DNA from: Colocasia esculenta
Lineage: Eukaryota > Streptophyta > Magnoliopsida > Alismatales > Araceae
Assembly (NCBI GenBank): GCA_014218235.1
Contig: CM024755.1
Location: forward strand, 157,907,941-157,971,940
Reading direction: 5' to 3'
Length of the DNA stretch: 64,000 nucleotides
In this document: piece by piece, positions 33,087 to 44,390 of the stretch
Layout: every line of letters begins with the position of its first letter
How positions within the stretch are numbered: the stretch's first letter is position 1
Translations under genes and position numbers: made by a program
Notes under the pieces: generated by a model
The model's input: only the letters and a program-made list of their open reading frames with translations
The model's database searches: none
Told to the model about the DNA's origin: nothing

Positions 33087-35994
33087 AAATTTAAATAAAG
33101 AATTTAAAACCGAGCTAAATGGATATTTAAATAGAGCATTAAATAAAACTCATTAAATGGAAAAGAGTAATGGGCTTTGCTTAATGGATCTTCTAGAATT
33201 TATTGGGTCAAATAAGGAATTATAAAAAGGGAATAATAGGAAAATACCTTAAATTCGTAACTAGAATATTACTTAAATAGAAAAGAGTTATTTAATACAT
33301 TAAATAGCTAGTTTGAGTCATAATAGGATTCCTAAACCTACCCTATATGGTTTAGCACGAATTTAGATCTCATCCAAGTCTAAATAGGGGTTGGAAAGCA
33401 AGGAAGGAAGGTTGGAGTTAAGAAATCTCGGAATTAAGAGGAATTAGAGTAATAGTAGGAATAGAATACATACTTGCATAAATACACCTCTTAAACTCTC
33501 TTGGGCAACCCTAGCTCGTTGCCAAGAGTTGCTGGACGGGAAAAGAGGCTAAGGAGGAGAGGATTTCGTGGAGAGAAGAAGAGCTTGAAGCTTCTTCCCT
33601 TGTTCTTCAAGTTCTAGCCCTAGAAGACAAATCGAGTCAAAGGTAGGCATTCTCACAAGCATAAACCATGAACTTTTTCTGTAGGTTCTTCCTACCCTCT
33701 TGAACGAAACCCCCAAGTTTCATATTTTTCCATCCATCCTATCTTTTGTTCTTAATTTTGAAGAACTGCAAACATGATAACCCCGAGGTGTCATGTTTAA
33801 TTCAAATCTCTATGTATACTTGATCCCATGCTATGAAATTTTTACTGTAGATACTTCTTGTTGTTAGGGATTATTTGCCCCAAAAGCCTAAATTTCATTG
33901 AGCATGTTGCTCGAATTAAATCAGTCTTGCTCTCTATGTCATGTTCTGTGTTCCTCATTGTTGTTCATGCTCAAACCATGTTCAAACCATGCTCTCTCTC
34001 AGATTTCGATTTACTGGAAGTACCCTTACATGTCTAATTTAATTTGCAACTGATTTCATGATTTTTCATCGTGTATATAATTAGTTATGGATTCCTAAAC
34101 AACCCTCTATCAAAAATGAAATCCCTGGTCCGCAATCCAATGTCTGGTCTGACTCCTGTCAGAGTCAGGCGCAGACAACCAGAAGGCGACGCCTCGACAT
34201 GTCGCTTTCTGGGGCCTGATTGCGACAGCCTCCCTATCGCGACCAAGAAGGCGACAGGTGAGCCGTCGCGTTCTCAGTACCTGATTTGCATGCCCTGTCG
34301 CGACCTGTGCAAGACCCTGTCGCGTTCTGCCTGGCCCATGTCGCCATCCTTACAGCCCTATGTCGCCTTCATAAGAATTTTGAGAAAAACCCATGAAAAA
34401 TATTTTTGTCGCTTTCTAAATAATCCTTACGCCTTCTTACCGTTATACCCCCAGTAAAAACCCTACTTAAAAAGGATGCTATATTGAATGATTTAAAATA
34501 CATGTTCACGACTAATTTCTATCTATGATTTCTCTTGCACTTGCACACACTTGAATCATTCGTTTATGGCTGAGATATTGCAGAAAATATCTCATAATGT
34601 GCCCGGTAATTTATTGAAATAAAGTACATTCATTGCCCTATTTTAAGGACTTGTATTCGTTTCTTGCATTGTTTATAATACCGATATCGACGCTCCACTG
34701 TCCTAGAATTCCTCTAGAACGTCGAGCACATGTTTTATATACACACTTTACTTGGCTTGTGGTGAACTCTCCGTCGGATATTCCTTTCGCCGGACTAGTG
34801 AACTCTTGCACAAGGCCTCCGTAAGTCTCCTCTGATCATGGATTCCCACATGGTCGACGAGCCGGTTGTACGCTAAAACCCATTACACCTTTAGGGATCG
34901 ATATCATCCAAACGGCTATTAGAAGATTCGCTCTGACCTTGAATCACGTCGGACCTCTGGACTTGTGCATAACATGGCCAGCGGGAAGATCGTGAATTCC
35001 ACCTGACTGCCAATACGACGTGCGCGTGTTGTGCAACTGTTACTATCGCCTGTTTACTCGACGTGTTACGTGCAATGTCCATTAGCTCTCATCTATACTC
35101 TATTCACTCCTCTATTCACGTTCACTCTACTATCTCGTCTATTCATCTAGTGCTCTCATCTACTTCTTGGTACTCTATATTGGCCATTGACTGATTGTCT
35201 AAAGATAAACAATATAACCAATGCCTGGCAATATATAAAGGGCCCGATCTGGTCCTGGGATGTGCGCCCGAAAGTGCTAGTGCCCATGGGAGTTAAATGA
35301 TCAGAGTGTTTGGCATTACACTCAAGTGCTATCTATCTCAACTATCTAGATGACAATCAAAACACAAGCGTGCTATACTCTCTCGATGTCTAGAATGACA
35401 AACAAGTGCTATACTCGTCGTGCTATTACCATACTTGTGCTAGTTGTGCTATGGCCATCCTGCTATTCGTGCTATATTCGATACTTGTGCTATTTTTGGA
35501 AACTATACTCGATCTCGTGCTATGGTGCTATCTTGTTACCTGTTGTGCTATATTTTGACTCTCTTGTACCTGCTATCTTTAGACACTCTGCCATTAAATG
35601 CGTTAATTATTTAAAGCCTGCTTGAGCCTGAGATTTAAGTCCTACTGGGCGTTATCGCTCACCCTACGTTATTTGATGTTGTGTTCTCAGGTGAGACCGA
35701 GGATGACACATACACCAACGAGGAAGGGAATGACCAAGAGTGAAGCCAGGAGTACCCTCGAGTCATTATGTTATCTTAGAGTTGTAGTTAGTTATTTCCT
35801 TTTCTTGCAATGTAATTGGGCCCTGTAGATTGGCTCTGATATTAGTGGTTGTAACTAGACATTTGGAAAGTTATTAATGAGAAAGATTTGCTTTAGTATT
35901 AATCAAATGTGCAATGGTTTGATGTCTAGTATACGCTCTATACCTTTTCTTGCAACTGCCTTCGCGCTCCGATATTCCGCGTTGGGGCGTGACA
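33057..35994 (+). repeat. Gypsy-B 3' LTR (2938 bp)
   Basis: Near-identical to 25512-28422 with scattered substitutions and small indels (27 bp net longer). The pol reading frame runs slightly into its start (stop at 33084-33086). Confidence 0.95.
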
Positions 35995-35999
35995 TATAC
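35995..35999 (+). repeat. Gypsy-B target site duplication, right copy
   Basis: TATAC, matching 25507-25511. Confidence 0.92.
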
Positions 36000-36940
36000 C
36001 ATCTCCTCGCATATAAAGCCTAAAAGGAATTACCATGATGAATATTCCAAATAGCCTTCATGGCTAACGCCACTTGGACCTGTTTGATATTACGGACCCC
36101 CAAGCCTCCCTCATCCATGGGATGTTGAATGGTTGACCAAGCAACCCAGTGGCGGCGTTTCATCCCATCATAGCTATTCCAAATAAAACCAGCACAGGTT
36201 TTATCAATATAGTTCAGAATACTTGGGAGATAAGTCTTGGTTTCCATGTAGCAAGGTTTTATCAAACCAGCACAGGGATGGAAGAAGAGGCAGCCAAGTA
36301 GACCAGTAAGGAAGCGAGGACCGAATTTATCAGGGTGATTCTTCCCGCTTGGGAGATAAGTCTTGGTTTTCATGTAGCAAGCTTACTATTGATTTTCTAA
36401 ATGAGGGTGGAAAAATCAGAGGCAAGCACCCTGCCAGGACGCAGGGGAACACCAAGATACATAAGAGAACCGCTCTGCCTTTTATATCCTGTCACCTCCC
36501 TAATTCTGTTGACTGTTTGAGCATTAGCTTTATCCGTAATCATGAAGCAGCTCTTAGCAGAGTTAACATGCTTCCCTGAAGAAGAAGAATACCTGTTGAG
36601 GAATTCCATTAATCTCTTGACATTGTGGATCCCCCCATTGATAAGAATGAGGGTATCATCAGCATACAAAAGGTGGGAGATCGGTTGCATCACTCTTGGG
36701 CCAACATAAGGGAGAAGCTGACCCGTATGAACCATGTCTTTGATACCTCTACTTAGGGCTTCTTCCATGATGATAAAAAGGGTAGGGGCTAAGGGATCAC
36801 CTTGTCTTAAGCCCCTGGTTGAGTGGAAGTATCCATTGGGCGAGCCATTGAAAAGAATAGAAAACCAACAGTTACTAATCAACATACCAATGTAAGAAAT
36901 AAATCTGTTGGAGAAACCAAATTTTTCCAACACCATAAAA
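36000..36940 (-). pseudogene. LINE-2 ORF2 reverse transcriptase part
   Basis: From the truncated start at 36940 the frame reads EKFGFSNRFISYIG, CWFSILFNGSPNGYF, LRQGDPLAPTLF and LLYADDTLILING (YADD catalytic site), to 36397. It continues in other frames with FIWNSYDGMKRRHWVAW and GGLGVRNIKQVQVALAMKA near 36180-36050, then meets Gypsy-B. A stretch with CTTGGGAGATAAGTCTTGG is duplicated (36222 and 36347), disrupting the region between RT and zf-RVT. Confidence 0.9.
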
Positions 36941-36957
36941 AGGATTTCCACTAACTT
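36941..36957 (+). repeat. LINE-2 target site duplication, right copy
   Basis: Matches 23929-23945. Confidence 0.9.
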
Positions 36958-37193
36958 ATTTCTCAGTTACAAATGCTCAACACACTGTTGTTTCCACAGA
37001 CAACCACAACCCCACTCGTTTCCAAGGACGAGATCACATGGTGTGTGCACGCATATGCACCACACACCAACCACGTGCTCACAAACAGAGCACACCCTCT
37101 CACACAAGAAATATGTATAAAAATGTTTGTGTGAATTTTCTCAACCCAAGAACAAGAGAAAAGAATAAGAAATTTGTAGTTTAGAAATCTCCT
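36958..37193 (-). repeat. Old copia LTR, piece 2
   Basis: Noncoding sequence between LINE-2 and the Tat 5' LTR, rich in CACACA and ACCAC words. It joins piece 1 (23904-23945) on one side and piece 3 (56766-57632) on the other once the insertions are removed. Confidence 0.5.
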
Positions 37194-38562
37194 TGTAGAC
37201 ACCCATTTTTGACCCATAGGTTGAGCAAAATCCCTTGTCGTATCATTGATGCCCCACGTTGGCTCATCATCGTCAAGCTGGCTTTCTCCGATCATGACAT
37301 CACTTCTATTAGTTCATCGCTCTGGAGGACCCTTCCTGGTCAAATCAATCTCTCTCACTATAGCTCTCTAAGTTAGGAGTGTGATGTTTCAATTTTGAAG
37401 ACTGCGCATGGGAGTTGGACGCATTGTATGGCCAAAATACAGAAAAAGTCCTGAAGGCGACAGGCCCTATGTCGCGTTCCTGAAAACGACATGCCCCGTG
37501 TCGCGATCATAAATCCATATTTTAAAATCCTTCAAAAATCGCAAAATGACTTGAAGTCACCTTCCATATGAGGAAGGCGACGTATCGAGGCGTCGCATTC
37601 AGGAAGGCGACCAGAAGGCTGTCACTTTCAAGACCTTAAACAGGAAACCCTTTCCGAAGCCAACTTGGACACATGCCAAAGATAGTAATTGCTTCATTTG
37701 GACATCCAAATCACGTCCAAATCCTCTCAAATTCGGAGGAGACCTTCCTAACATGTCCCTTTCCAAGTTCCAATTGCCCATACGCAACCATACCTAACCA
37801 AAGTCGGACTCTTGCCCATTATTCCTCTCAGACCCGAGTTGGGAATAATCACCCATAAGTACCTCGTCTCTACACCTTTTTGGGCAAGGCCAGAGTCATT
37901 AGTTCGCTGAGCAAGAGAGCTTCATCTTCCACGAAGAGAGTTCTCCCTCCAGACGATCAGCAAGAGCCCTTCAGGGCGTTTCCCATCGGCTACACAATTC
38001 TTCTCCCCTTTTCCCCATTATTTCTTTCAATTCTTGCTTGCATAGTCTTGTTTTCTTCATTAGCATTAGATCATGACACACACACCCATCTTTAACACCC
38101 ACAGGGGTTAAAAGCCTCAATCTCGTGAGTTCCCTCCATTATAGTTCATGTTTTCACGCTTTTCATTGAATAGATCTCATACACACAAATTCTAATGGGT
38201 GTTTATCTTGTTTAAATCACTTTGGCAGGTGTTTGAAGGTCAGAGCGACGTGAGGCTCTTGGCCGGCTGAGGAGCAGGAAGACAAAGAACCCAAGTCTCC
38301 ATCCACTGAAGAGGAAGGCGATGACTACTGTGTCGCGATCAAGAAGGCGCCATTGCCTACGTCGCGTTCACATGAAAGCATCGCGACGCCCATCCTGTCG
38401 CATTATCAGGTATGCCTTCCCCTTCACTTTTCCTTTCCAACGTAGTCAGCCCTCCATCTGAACATCAAGAGGCGACTGCATTGGTGGCGATCACGGTAAA
38501 TTTCCTAATCCCTACATATTCATATCTATCAAAAAAAAGGGGATACAAATCCCGTGATTACA
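37194..38562 (+). repeat. Tat 5' LTR (1369 bp)
   Basis: Near-identical to 55387-56765. GCGAC/GTCGC clusters lie at 37456-37631 and 38338-38402. High similarity of the pair (a few substitutions and short indels) suggests a young insertion. Confidence 0.95.
37456..37631. repeat. GCGAC/GTCGC word cluster in Tat 5' LTR
   Basis: Pairs such as GGCGACAGG...ATGTCGCGTTCC and CGACATGCC...TGTCGCGATCA, with 6-10 bp between arms. The second cluster at 38338-38402 has the same words. The 3' LTR copies are at 55646-55822 and 56518-56607. Confidence 0.75.
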
Positions 38563-38567
38563 ACTTT

Positions 38568-38585
38568 TGGCGATCACGGTGGGAC
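38568..38585 (+). other. Tat putative primer binding site
   Basis: TGGCGATCACGGTGGGAC begins six bases after the 5' LTR. TGG is required for pairing with a tRNA CCA end. Ogre/Tat elements often have a TGGCGA-type site here. I could not assign the tRNA. Confidence 0.5.
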
Positions 38586-39698
38586 GTCTAGTGCCCATCA
38601 CGCTTGCTCTACCTTTTCCCTGCCGTCTTACTTTCTGGTGGATGTGTTGTGTTCATAGTTTTCCTCCTTTAGTTCTTTTCCTCTGAGTTTTTTAGTGCTC
38701 TCCGGTTCTGGGTAAGAAGGCGACCACCTTGACGTCGCGATCCTAATAGCGACACCCTGCACGTCGTGACCAGGTACGCACTCTGCCCGTACACCTTTTG
38801 CATTATTTAAAGATCTGTTGAACCTGTGGGGAACGCGACGAGGCTTGCGTCACGTTAAGGGAGGCGACGGGGTTCTTGTCGCAATCAGGTCAGTACCTTG
38901 TTTTTCTGAGCCTCCTTGCAAATTTGAGTCCATTTTTTTACATACTCCATCCATGTTCCATCATACCATGCTTTTCTCCATGATCTTGAGGGTTTGTTAG
39001 TCTTGTATGTTATAGGATTGTGTGATTTTTCGTGCATAATTAGGATTTACTTGCTCTTTGTCCACTGCGAGAAGGAAAGCGACAGTCTCAGTGTCGCGAT
39101 CTTGATCGCAACATAGGCCCTGTCGCCTTCTGCCTCTGAGAGCAATTAGCCCTAATTTTTGTGTCTTGTTAGCACTAGGTTAGAATTTTGCATGCACTCC
39201 GGTGCACATAGGATTTGCACACATCGTTCCATATTCGTAGCATAGGTTTCCTCCTCAGCGACGCTCGCTCTCTCGGCCACATACTCCTTGTGTCCGACTA
39301 GAGCACTCGCGTGAGGGCCTCCGTAAGTCCCCGCTGACCGTGGATTCCCACACGGCCGCCGGGCTGGTTGTACCAGTCGCCACCTAGGATCGAGTCTAAC
39401 TCATTTTGGCAAGATAGAGAGAATCCTAGTCATACCCAAAGTCGGAAGCCTTCTCCCATTTAGGAAACCCTTCCTTATTTTGAGAGAACTTGCTAAAAGT
39501 CAAATCACTAAAAGGCAAACTTGAATCAATTAAAAGAAACCATCATCATTGCCAATTGCTTGCTTTGGGTGAGACATTTTCTCTTTCCTTTTGTCTGCAT
39601 AGGATTGTGTGTTTAGGAAACTAAGAGTCTGTCTAGGTTGAGTCGTCCCTCTCAAGTCTGGAAAGGCTTTCCCATCTTTCTGCGCTCACTTCCCAAAT
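38586..39698 (+). other. Tat internal leader (5' UTR) with shared modules
   Basis: No convincing ORF. It holds three GCGAC/GTCGC clusters (about 38715-38775, 38828-38885, 39072-39137) and the 61-bp module at 39314-39374 found in Gypsy-A and Gypsy-B LTRs. Gag starts at its end. Confidence 0.7.
39314..39374 (+). repeat. 61-bp shared module, Tat leader copy
   Basis: AGGGCCTCCGTAAGTC at the start, TGGATTCCCACACGG in the core and TGGTTGTACC at the end. Gap-free alignment to 27240-27300 with about 51/61 matches by eye. Confidence 0.8.
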
Positions 39699-41573
39699 AT
39701 GGAGTCATATCTGAACCCGGTCTACGATGAGAATCAGGATCCCGCTCTCTACACCTCTCAAGACTACGAGGACTCCCTTCCTCACGACCTCTTTGGGGAA
39801 TCGACCCGGCCTTGGGTCGCTACTATCCATGCCTCTGGGGGTCACCGTCACAACGATAGTGGCCCGTCCCAGAACACCCATCCTCCTCAGTCGGATGATC
39901 AAGCCACTCAGCTCTTGCGCCTAATTCCCCAACTTGATCAGTCCCAGATCCAGACCCTCATGACGGCCCTCAAAGGAAAGGCTGCTTCCTCACCCTCACC
40001 TAGAGCGGGCACGTCACGCCCCACGGCAGCCACCTCCGACCCCCATGTTATCATGGAACAAGTCGACAACACCCCCATCCGGCCGCGGACCATCCGATTC
40101 ACGCCATTTGACTCGGAGCATTACCTTCCCCGTGAATCGAGGCCCCGGTCTCCACCATATCAGCCATGTTACTCCCCTCATCATCCTGAGCCACGCGCCA
40201 GGCCCACCTCTCATGCCTCTTCCATGTACGCCCAGCCCTCCGCCGCACCGGACATGATGTCCGAGTGGGCGTCCATCAAGAAGGAGCTCCAAGATCTCCG
40301 AAAGCAAGTCGACCCTAGGCTGCACCACGATGTGCACATGCCAAATTTCAATGGCCTATGGGTCCCCTCTCCATCCGAGCTGCCGAAGTACCGAAAATAC
40401 AACGGCTCAGGCAATCTGTATATTCACATCAAGGATTTCATCTATGAGTCCGCTCCCTATCAGCATGACCGCCGCCTCATGGCATATCTCTTCCGCCGGT
40501 CACTGGACGGGCACGCCCTAGATTGGTTCTACTCCCTGCTACCCGAGGACGCTGAGGACTTCACTGTCGTGAAGGCCAAATTCCTCGAACAATTCCAAGA
40601 CAGGGTCGGGCCTGAATACTCTCTTACGGATCTCATGGCTGAGAAGATGAAGTCGGACGAGGATTTTGCCTCGTACGCCGATAGGTGGAGGCAAATGGCC
40701 ACTAGAGTTCCGGGGTACCTTCCAGAAGGGGAGAAGGTGAAGATCATCATCGCCAATGCCACGCCTGCCTATAGAAACATCCTGGTGATGAATGACATCA
40801 CCACTATGCATCAGCTCTACAGTCGGGCCCGGTTCATCCAGACCCAGCTCAAAGACTCTCCCATCCACTCCATGTTCGAACCCCAGAAATCCCGATTCCA
40901 AAGAAAGCCTCAGGGGCCAGTCACTGAGGGCGTCCAAGTGAATGAGCAAGTGAGCGCGTTCAACCCTGCCGGCCAGAGCCAAAATCGTCAACCTTACAAT
41001 GCCCAGGGTCAGAACCCTACCCATCTGCCACAAGGGCAACCACCACGCCAATACAACCAAGTGCCACTTCCTGATGGCTCTCAGCAAAGGCGTCCCATGG
41101 GTCCTAGAAGAACTCACTACCCGCCATTGCCGGAGACACTCTCCGACATATTCTTAGCCTTGCTCTCCACAGATGCCATTAGGCTCCCTCCTAAGAGACC
41201 TTTGAACCCCAGTGTGGATCAAACCCGATACTGCGTCTTCCACCGGCAGCCTGGTCACACCATCGACCAGTGTTTTACATTCAAGGATCTGGTGTATGAC
41301 TTGCATGAGCAGCACAGGATAGATTGGACAGCCCTCCGACAGGTGATCGGAGATATCAAGGAAAGGCAGAGGCAACAACAGCAGCAGAGGCAACAGCGCC
41401 AACCACCCCCTCAACAACAACAACAGCAGCAACACCAGCAGCCGTTGCAGGACCTCGGGATCGTCCACAACCCATTACCTAACCATCCACCAGCTCCAAA
41501 TCCACCACCACAGCAACCTGCCCAGGTAAACCCTATCGTCCACCACCCTCCCTCTCAGACGAATTGGACGTAG
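39699..41573 (+). CDS. Tat Gag
   Basis: ATG 39699 (MESYLNPVYDENQ), 624 codons. A disordered N-terminus rich in Pro/Ser/His is followed by the gag capsid domain about residues 220-390 (YNGSGNLYIHIKDFIYES, LDGHALDWFYSLL, FLEQFQDRV, YADRWRQMATRVPGYL, ILVMNDITTMHQLYSRA). A knuckle-like CVFHRQPGHTIDQC lies near residue 513 and a Gln-rich tail follows. It builds the particle and packages RNA. The TAG at 41571-41573 is in frame with the protease ORF that follows (DDELDVQQMM), so it is either a nonsense mutation or a readthrough point. Confidence 0.88.
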   Translation: MESYLNPVYDENQDPALYTSQDYEDSLPHDLFGESTRPWVATIHASGGHRHNDSGPSQNTHPPQSDDQATQLLRLIPQLDQSQIQTLMTALKGKAASSPSPRAGTSRPTAATSDPHVIMEQVDNTPIRPRTIRFTPFDSEHYLPRESRPRSPPYQPCYSPHHPEPRARPTSHASSMYAQPSAAPDMMSEWASIKKELQDLRKQVDPRLHHDVHMPNFNGLWVPSPSELPKYRKYNGSGNLYIHIKDFIYESAPYQHDRRLMAYLFRRSLDGHALDWFYSLLPEDAEDFTVVKAKFLEQFQDRVGPEYSLTDLMAEKMKSDEDFASYADRWRQMATRVPGYLPEGEKVKIIIANATPAYRNILVMNDITTMHQLYSRARFIQTQLKDSPIHSMFEPQKSRFQRKPQGPVTEGVQVNEQVSAFNPAGQSQNRQPYNAQGQNPTHLPQGQPPRQYNQVPLPDGSQQRRPMGPRRTHYPPLPETLSDIFLALLSTDAIRLPPKRPLNPSVDQTRYCVFHRQPGHTIDQCFTFKDLVYDLHEQHRIDWTALRQVIGDIKERQRQQQQQRQQRQPPPQQQQQQQHQQPLQDLGIVHNPLPNHPPAPNPPPQQPAQVNPIVHHPPSQTNWT

Positions 41574-43670
41574 GATGATGAACTAGACGTTCAGCAGATG
41601 ATGGCCATTAACCAATATCCTATCCAGTCCCAAACAATACAACCAGCCTACACGGCTCCCCAGTCAATCCCTCCTTTAGTTTCCATGGCCAACACCGTCA
41701 TACTGCCCGTCAGTTCAGCACCCGCGCCAGTCGCCAGTCCACCCGTCATCTTGCCTTTCGCCCCGCCTGTCTCCGCACCTCCACCCCCTATCATATCTAC
41801 TCCCTCACCCATCATTCTACCCCCACCTGGGTCGGACCAACCTTCCGCCGCCACATTGTCCTCCGCTAGACAACCACCTACCCATCCAACCACCCTGTGG
41901 AGCGGGCGGGTCTTCCGCCGCCCGTACCCACCTATCTCCACCACCACCACTTCCACCAACCCCCAGCAGGTCCTGCATCCACCACAGCAACAACAAGCTC
42001 AGCAAGATGAGGGGTTGATTGAGCCACTGCCTGGAACCCACTATGACATCCTCAAGCACCTGGATCACGTGCCAGCTAAAATCTCCATTTTAGAGCTGAT
42101 AAAGAAGTCCAAAGAGCACCAGGAAGCCCTGAGGAATTTCCTACAGAAGGTGGTGGTGAATGAAGACATGCTGGCTAATAAGCTACCTAGTGCCCTGGCC
42201 ATGGTGACTCGCGGGCCGGCGATCACATTTGCGGAAAGCGAACTGGCACCCCCAGAAGCCAGGAGGCTCCCTCTCTGCGTCACTCTGGTCATCAATCATG
42301 TAGCAGTGGGAGCGGCACTGGTCGACACGGGGGCATCCATAAACGTCTGCCCGCTGAGTACATTGAGAGCCTGCGACCTATCGGAAGGGGCGCTAAGGCC
42401 GACACCCACCACCATCGCCGCATATGATAACTCTAGAAGATCTTGTCATGGCATGGTGACGGTGCAAGCCGAACTGGGACCCCTCTCTGTCACAGTGGAC
42501 TTCTACGTCCTCGATATCGATCCCATGTTCAAAGCTATTCTAGGGCGCCCGTGGTTGGAAGCGCTCGGGGCTGTACTGTCCACTGCACACCAGTGTCTGA
42601 AGTTCCCCTTCCAAGGACGGATCATCAAAGTCAAGAGTATAGCCACTACCCACTCAGTAGATGCCCTCCACGATACCCACCTACCAGCCGTGTGGCCAGC
42701 CAACAAACCCATAGTTTCGGTGCTAGATATCAACTACCCATGGAGCTACACGTTCCAGTCCAAGAGAGAGACCAATCTGGCATAGGTCAATGCAGTCAAG
42801 AGAAAAGAGCCACTAAGCACGAAGGGGTGGCAAATCATGATGAAGCTAGGATATGAGGAAGGCAAGGGCCTAGGGGCAGAGCTACAGGGCATAGTCAAAC
42901 CCATCCCTGACATTGTCACGAAAAGCCGATGGGGCTTAGGGTACAGAGAGAAATCCAAGCCATGGTCATCCAGCGCGTCCACCCTTAAGGCCGACCGAGA
43001 ACCACTCACCTGGACACTCTGGTGTCACTTTATCAGGGGGCCTACCCAACCGGGATACAATACCATGGTAGTCGAGGCGGAACTCTCACAGCACGAGGTG
43101 CATGGCCGGAACTTCTCTCGACACATGGCCCCGTTGCTAACCTATAGAGCCCTAGAAGCCCTCCGTCCAACCAGGAGGAAAAAGACAGGGGACCCAGAAG
43201 CTGAGTGGTATAGATGGTTTGACATAGAAGACATCACCATTGCCTTCAGCCGACTGTTCTGGGAGGAAGAAAGGACATGGCCGCCAGCTGCGGCAGAGCT
43301 GTTAGATCCACCCACCGCCATCACATCTAAAAGGCAGCTCATGAGCGATGCCTCAGACATAGGAGAGCCAGACATTCCCTATGAAGAGGGGAAAACCATA
43401 GATGAACTCTGGAGGGGCACCTGCTTAGCCATCCACCCGTCCCTCCTAGATTCCCTCCTTCCCGGCCTAGTCCCGTCCTCCCCTCCCCTCCTCATTCAGC
43501 TAACTCCCCAGCTCCTCACAGCGGTGCACAGCCTCCTCACACCCGAGCTCCCGCCAGCGGTCCTCACTGCCCTGCAGTCCAATCCAGGTGACCACGAGGT
43601 CGCCCTCCCCTGTTGCATGCTCTCCACCAATCTCCAAAAAAAAAAATGCCCATTTTCAAATGCACGTTGA
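41574..43670 (+). pseudogene. Tat protease and G-patch segment
   Basis: Same frame as gag. A Pro-rich linker leads to a retroviral-type aspartic protease with ALVDTGASINVCPL near 42320 and AILGRPWLEAL near 42535. A TAG at 42783-42785 interrupts, and the same frame then continues into a G-patch-like block (GWQIMMKLGYEEGKGLGAEL, about 42825-42884). The frame closes at 43670 shortly after an 11-A run (43636-43646), where the downstream reading moves by one base. G-patch motifs bind RNA or helicase partners; the role here is inference. Confidence 0.85.
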
Positions 43671-44388
43671 GGTCGAGGAGCCGGCATTCCTCCTTCACTC
43701 TCCTGATCAGGGGCACCCCTCGACTGGGGCTTCCCCTCCTGCTCCTTCACTAGGAGCCATCCTCTTCGGGGACACCATGTCCTCCCCCAGTTATGTAGAG
43801 TCGTCTAGTCTAGGAGAGTCTAGGGTTGGTGAGTCTAGCGTTAAGATAGATAGGCCTAGGGTAGAGAGTCAGGTCAGCCCGCCATCCACCAATTTCAAGC
43901 AGCGTCCTAGGAAGCAGCGGGGAAAAGCTATTCCCCGGAGATATCTTCAAGAGCTAGCTCGGCGGTGTCAAGCGCTGCTATTGGTAGAGGAGTTCACAAG
44001 GGAAGCGCTGGTGTTTGAAGAAGTTTTTGAGCAGGATGGGGTGTTCATAGACGACGGATTTGGCGTTTACGAGATAATGAATGATGAGGACCCAGTCGAT
44101 GAAGAGGATAGCGAAGTAGATGACGCTGCCGAAAAATATGCCAGTGGAGTAAGAAGATTTGATGAGCCCACAACGGCAGTGGATGAACCTACTAAGGAAG
44201 TCAACCTTGGAACGAAAGAAGATCCCAGGATTGTGATTATCTCAGCAAATCTCCCTCCTGACGAAGAGGAGGAACTGGTGCAAATCCTAAGGGAGTACAA
44301 GGACACATTCGCCTGGTCTTACGAGGACATGCCCGGTCAAAGGCAATCAAACAGAAGCTCAGAAGGTTCCACCCACTCACATCCCTGA
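43588..44388 (+). pseudogene. Tat linker ORF between protease and RT
   Basis: Open for 266 codons in the +1 frame relative to gag, taking over at the A11 run. It has a basic segment (RPRKQRGKAIPRRYLQEL) and an acidic segment, then the conserved lead-in to RT (EEEELVQILREYKDTFAWSY, DMPG). Near 44340 the sequence returns to the gag frame, where KQKLRRFHP and RT follow. The bases between DMPG and KQKLRR look shortened relative to other Tat elements. In a functional copy this is probably one continuous polyprotein. Confidence 0.7.
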
Positions 44389-44390
44389 AG

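Larger units (their letters stand above)
25512..35994 (+). mobile_element. Gypsy-B: Ty3/gypsy chromovirus (Tekay-like), complete
   Basis: Two long, near-identical LTRs (25512-28422 and 33057-35994), a primer binding site, a single gag-pol in gypsy order with C-terminal chromodomain, and a polypurine tract (AAGAGGGGGAGGA, 33044-33056) beside the 3' LTR. A perfect 5-bp TATAC duplication flanks it. It sits inside LINE-2. Near-identical LTRs, with a few differences per hundred bases by eye, indicate a relatively recent insertion. Confidence 0.96.
23946..36940 (-). mobile_element. LINE-2: 5'-truncated L1-type element split by Gypsy-B
   Basis: The T-run at 23944-23958 is the poly(A) tail of a minus-strand LINE. 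ORF2 sequence runs from 24089 to 25506 and resumes at 36000-36940, starting inside RT, so the element is 5'-truncated, as is usual for LINEs. The 17-bp duplication at 23929 and 36941 proves both outer ends. Gypsy-B (25512-35994) inserted into it later. Confidence 0.92.

Noticed and set aside
36020..36951. Possible host gene between Gypsy-B and Tat
   Set aside because: It reads as LINE reverse transcriptase, and the target duplication shows it is the 5' part of LINE-2.
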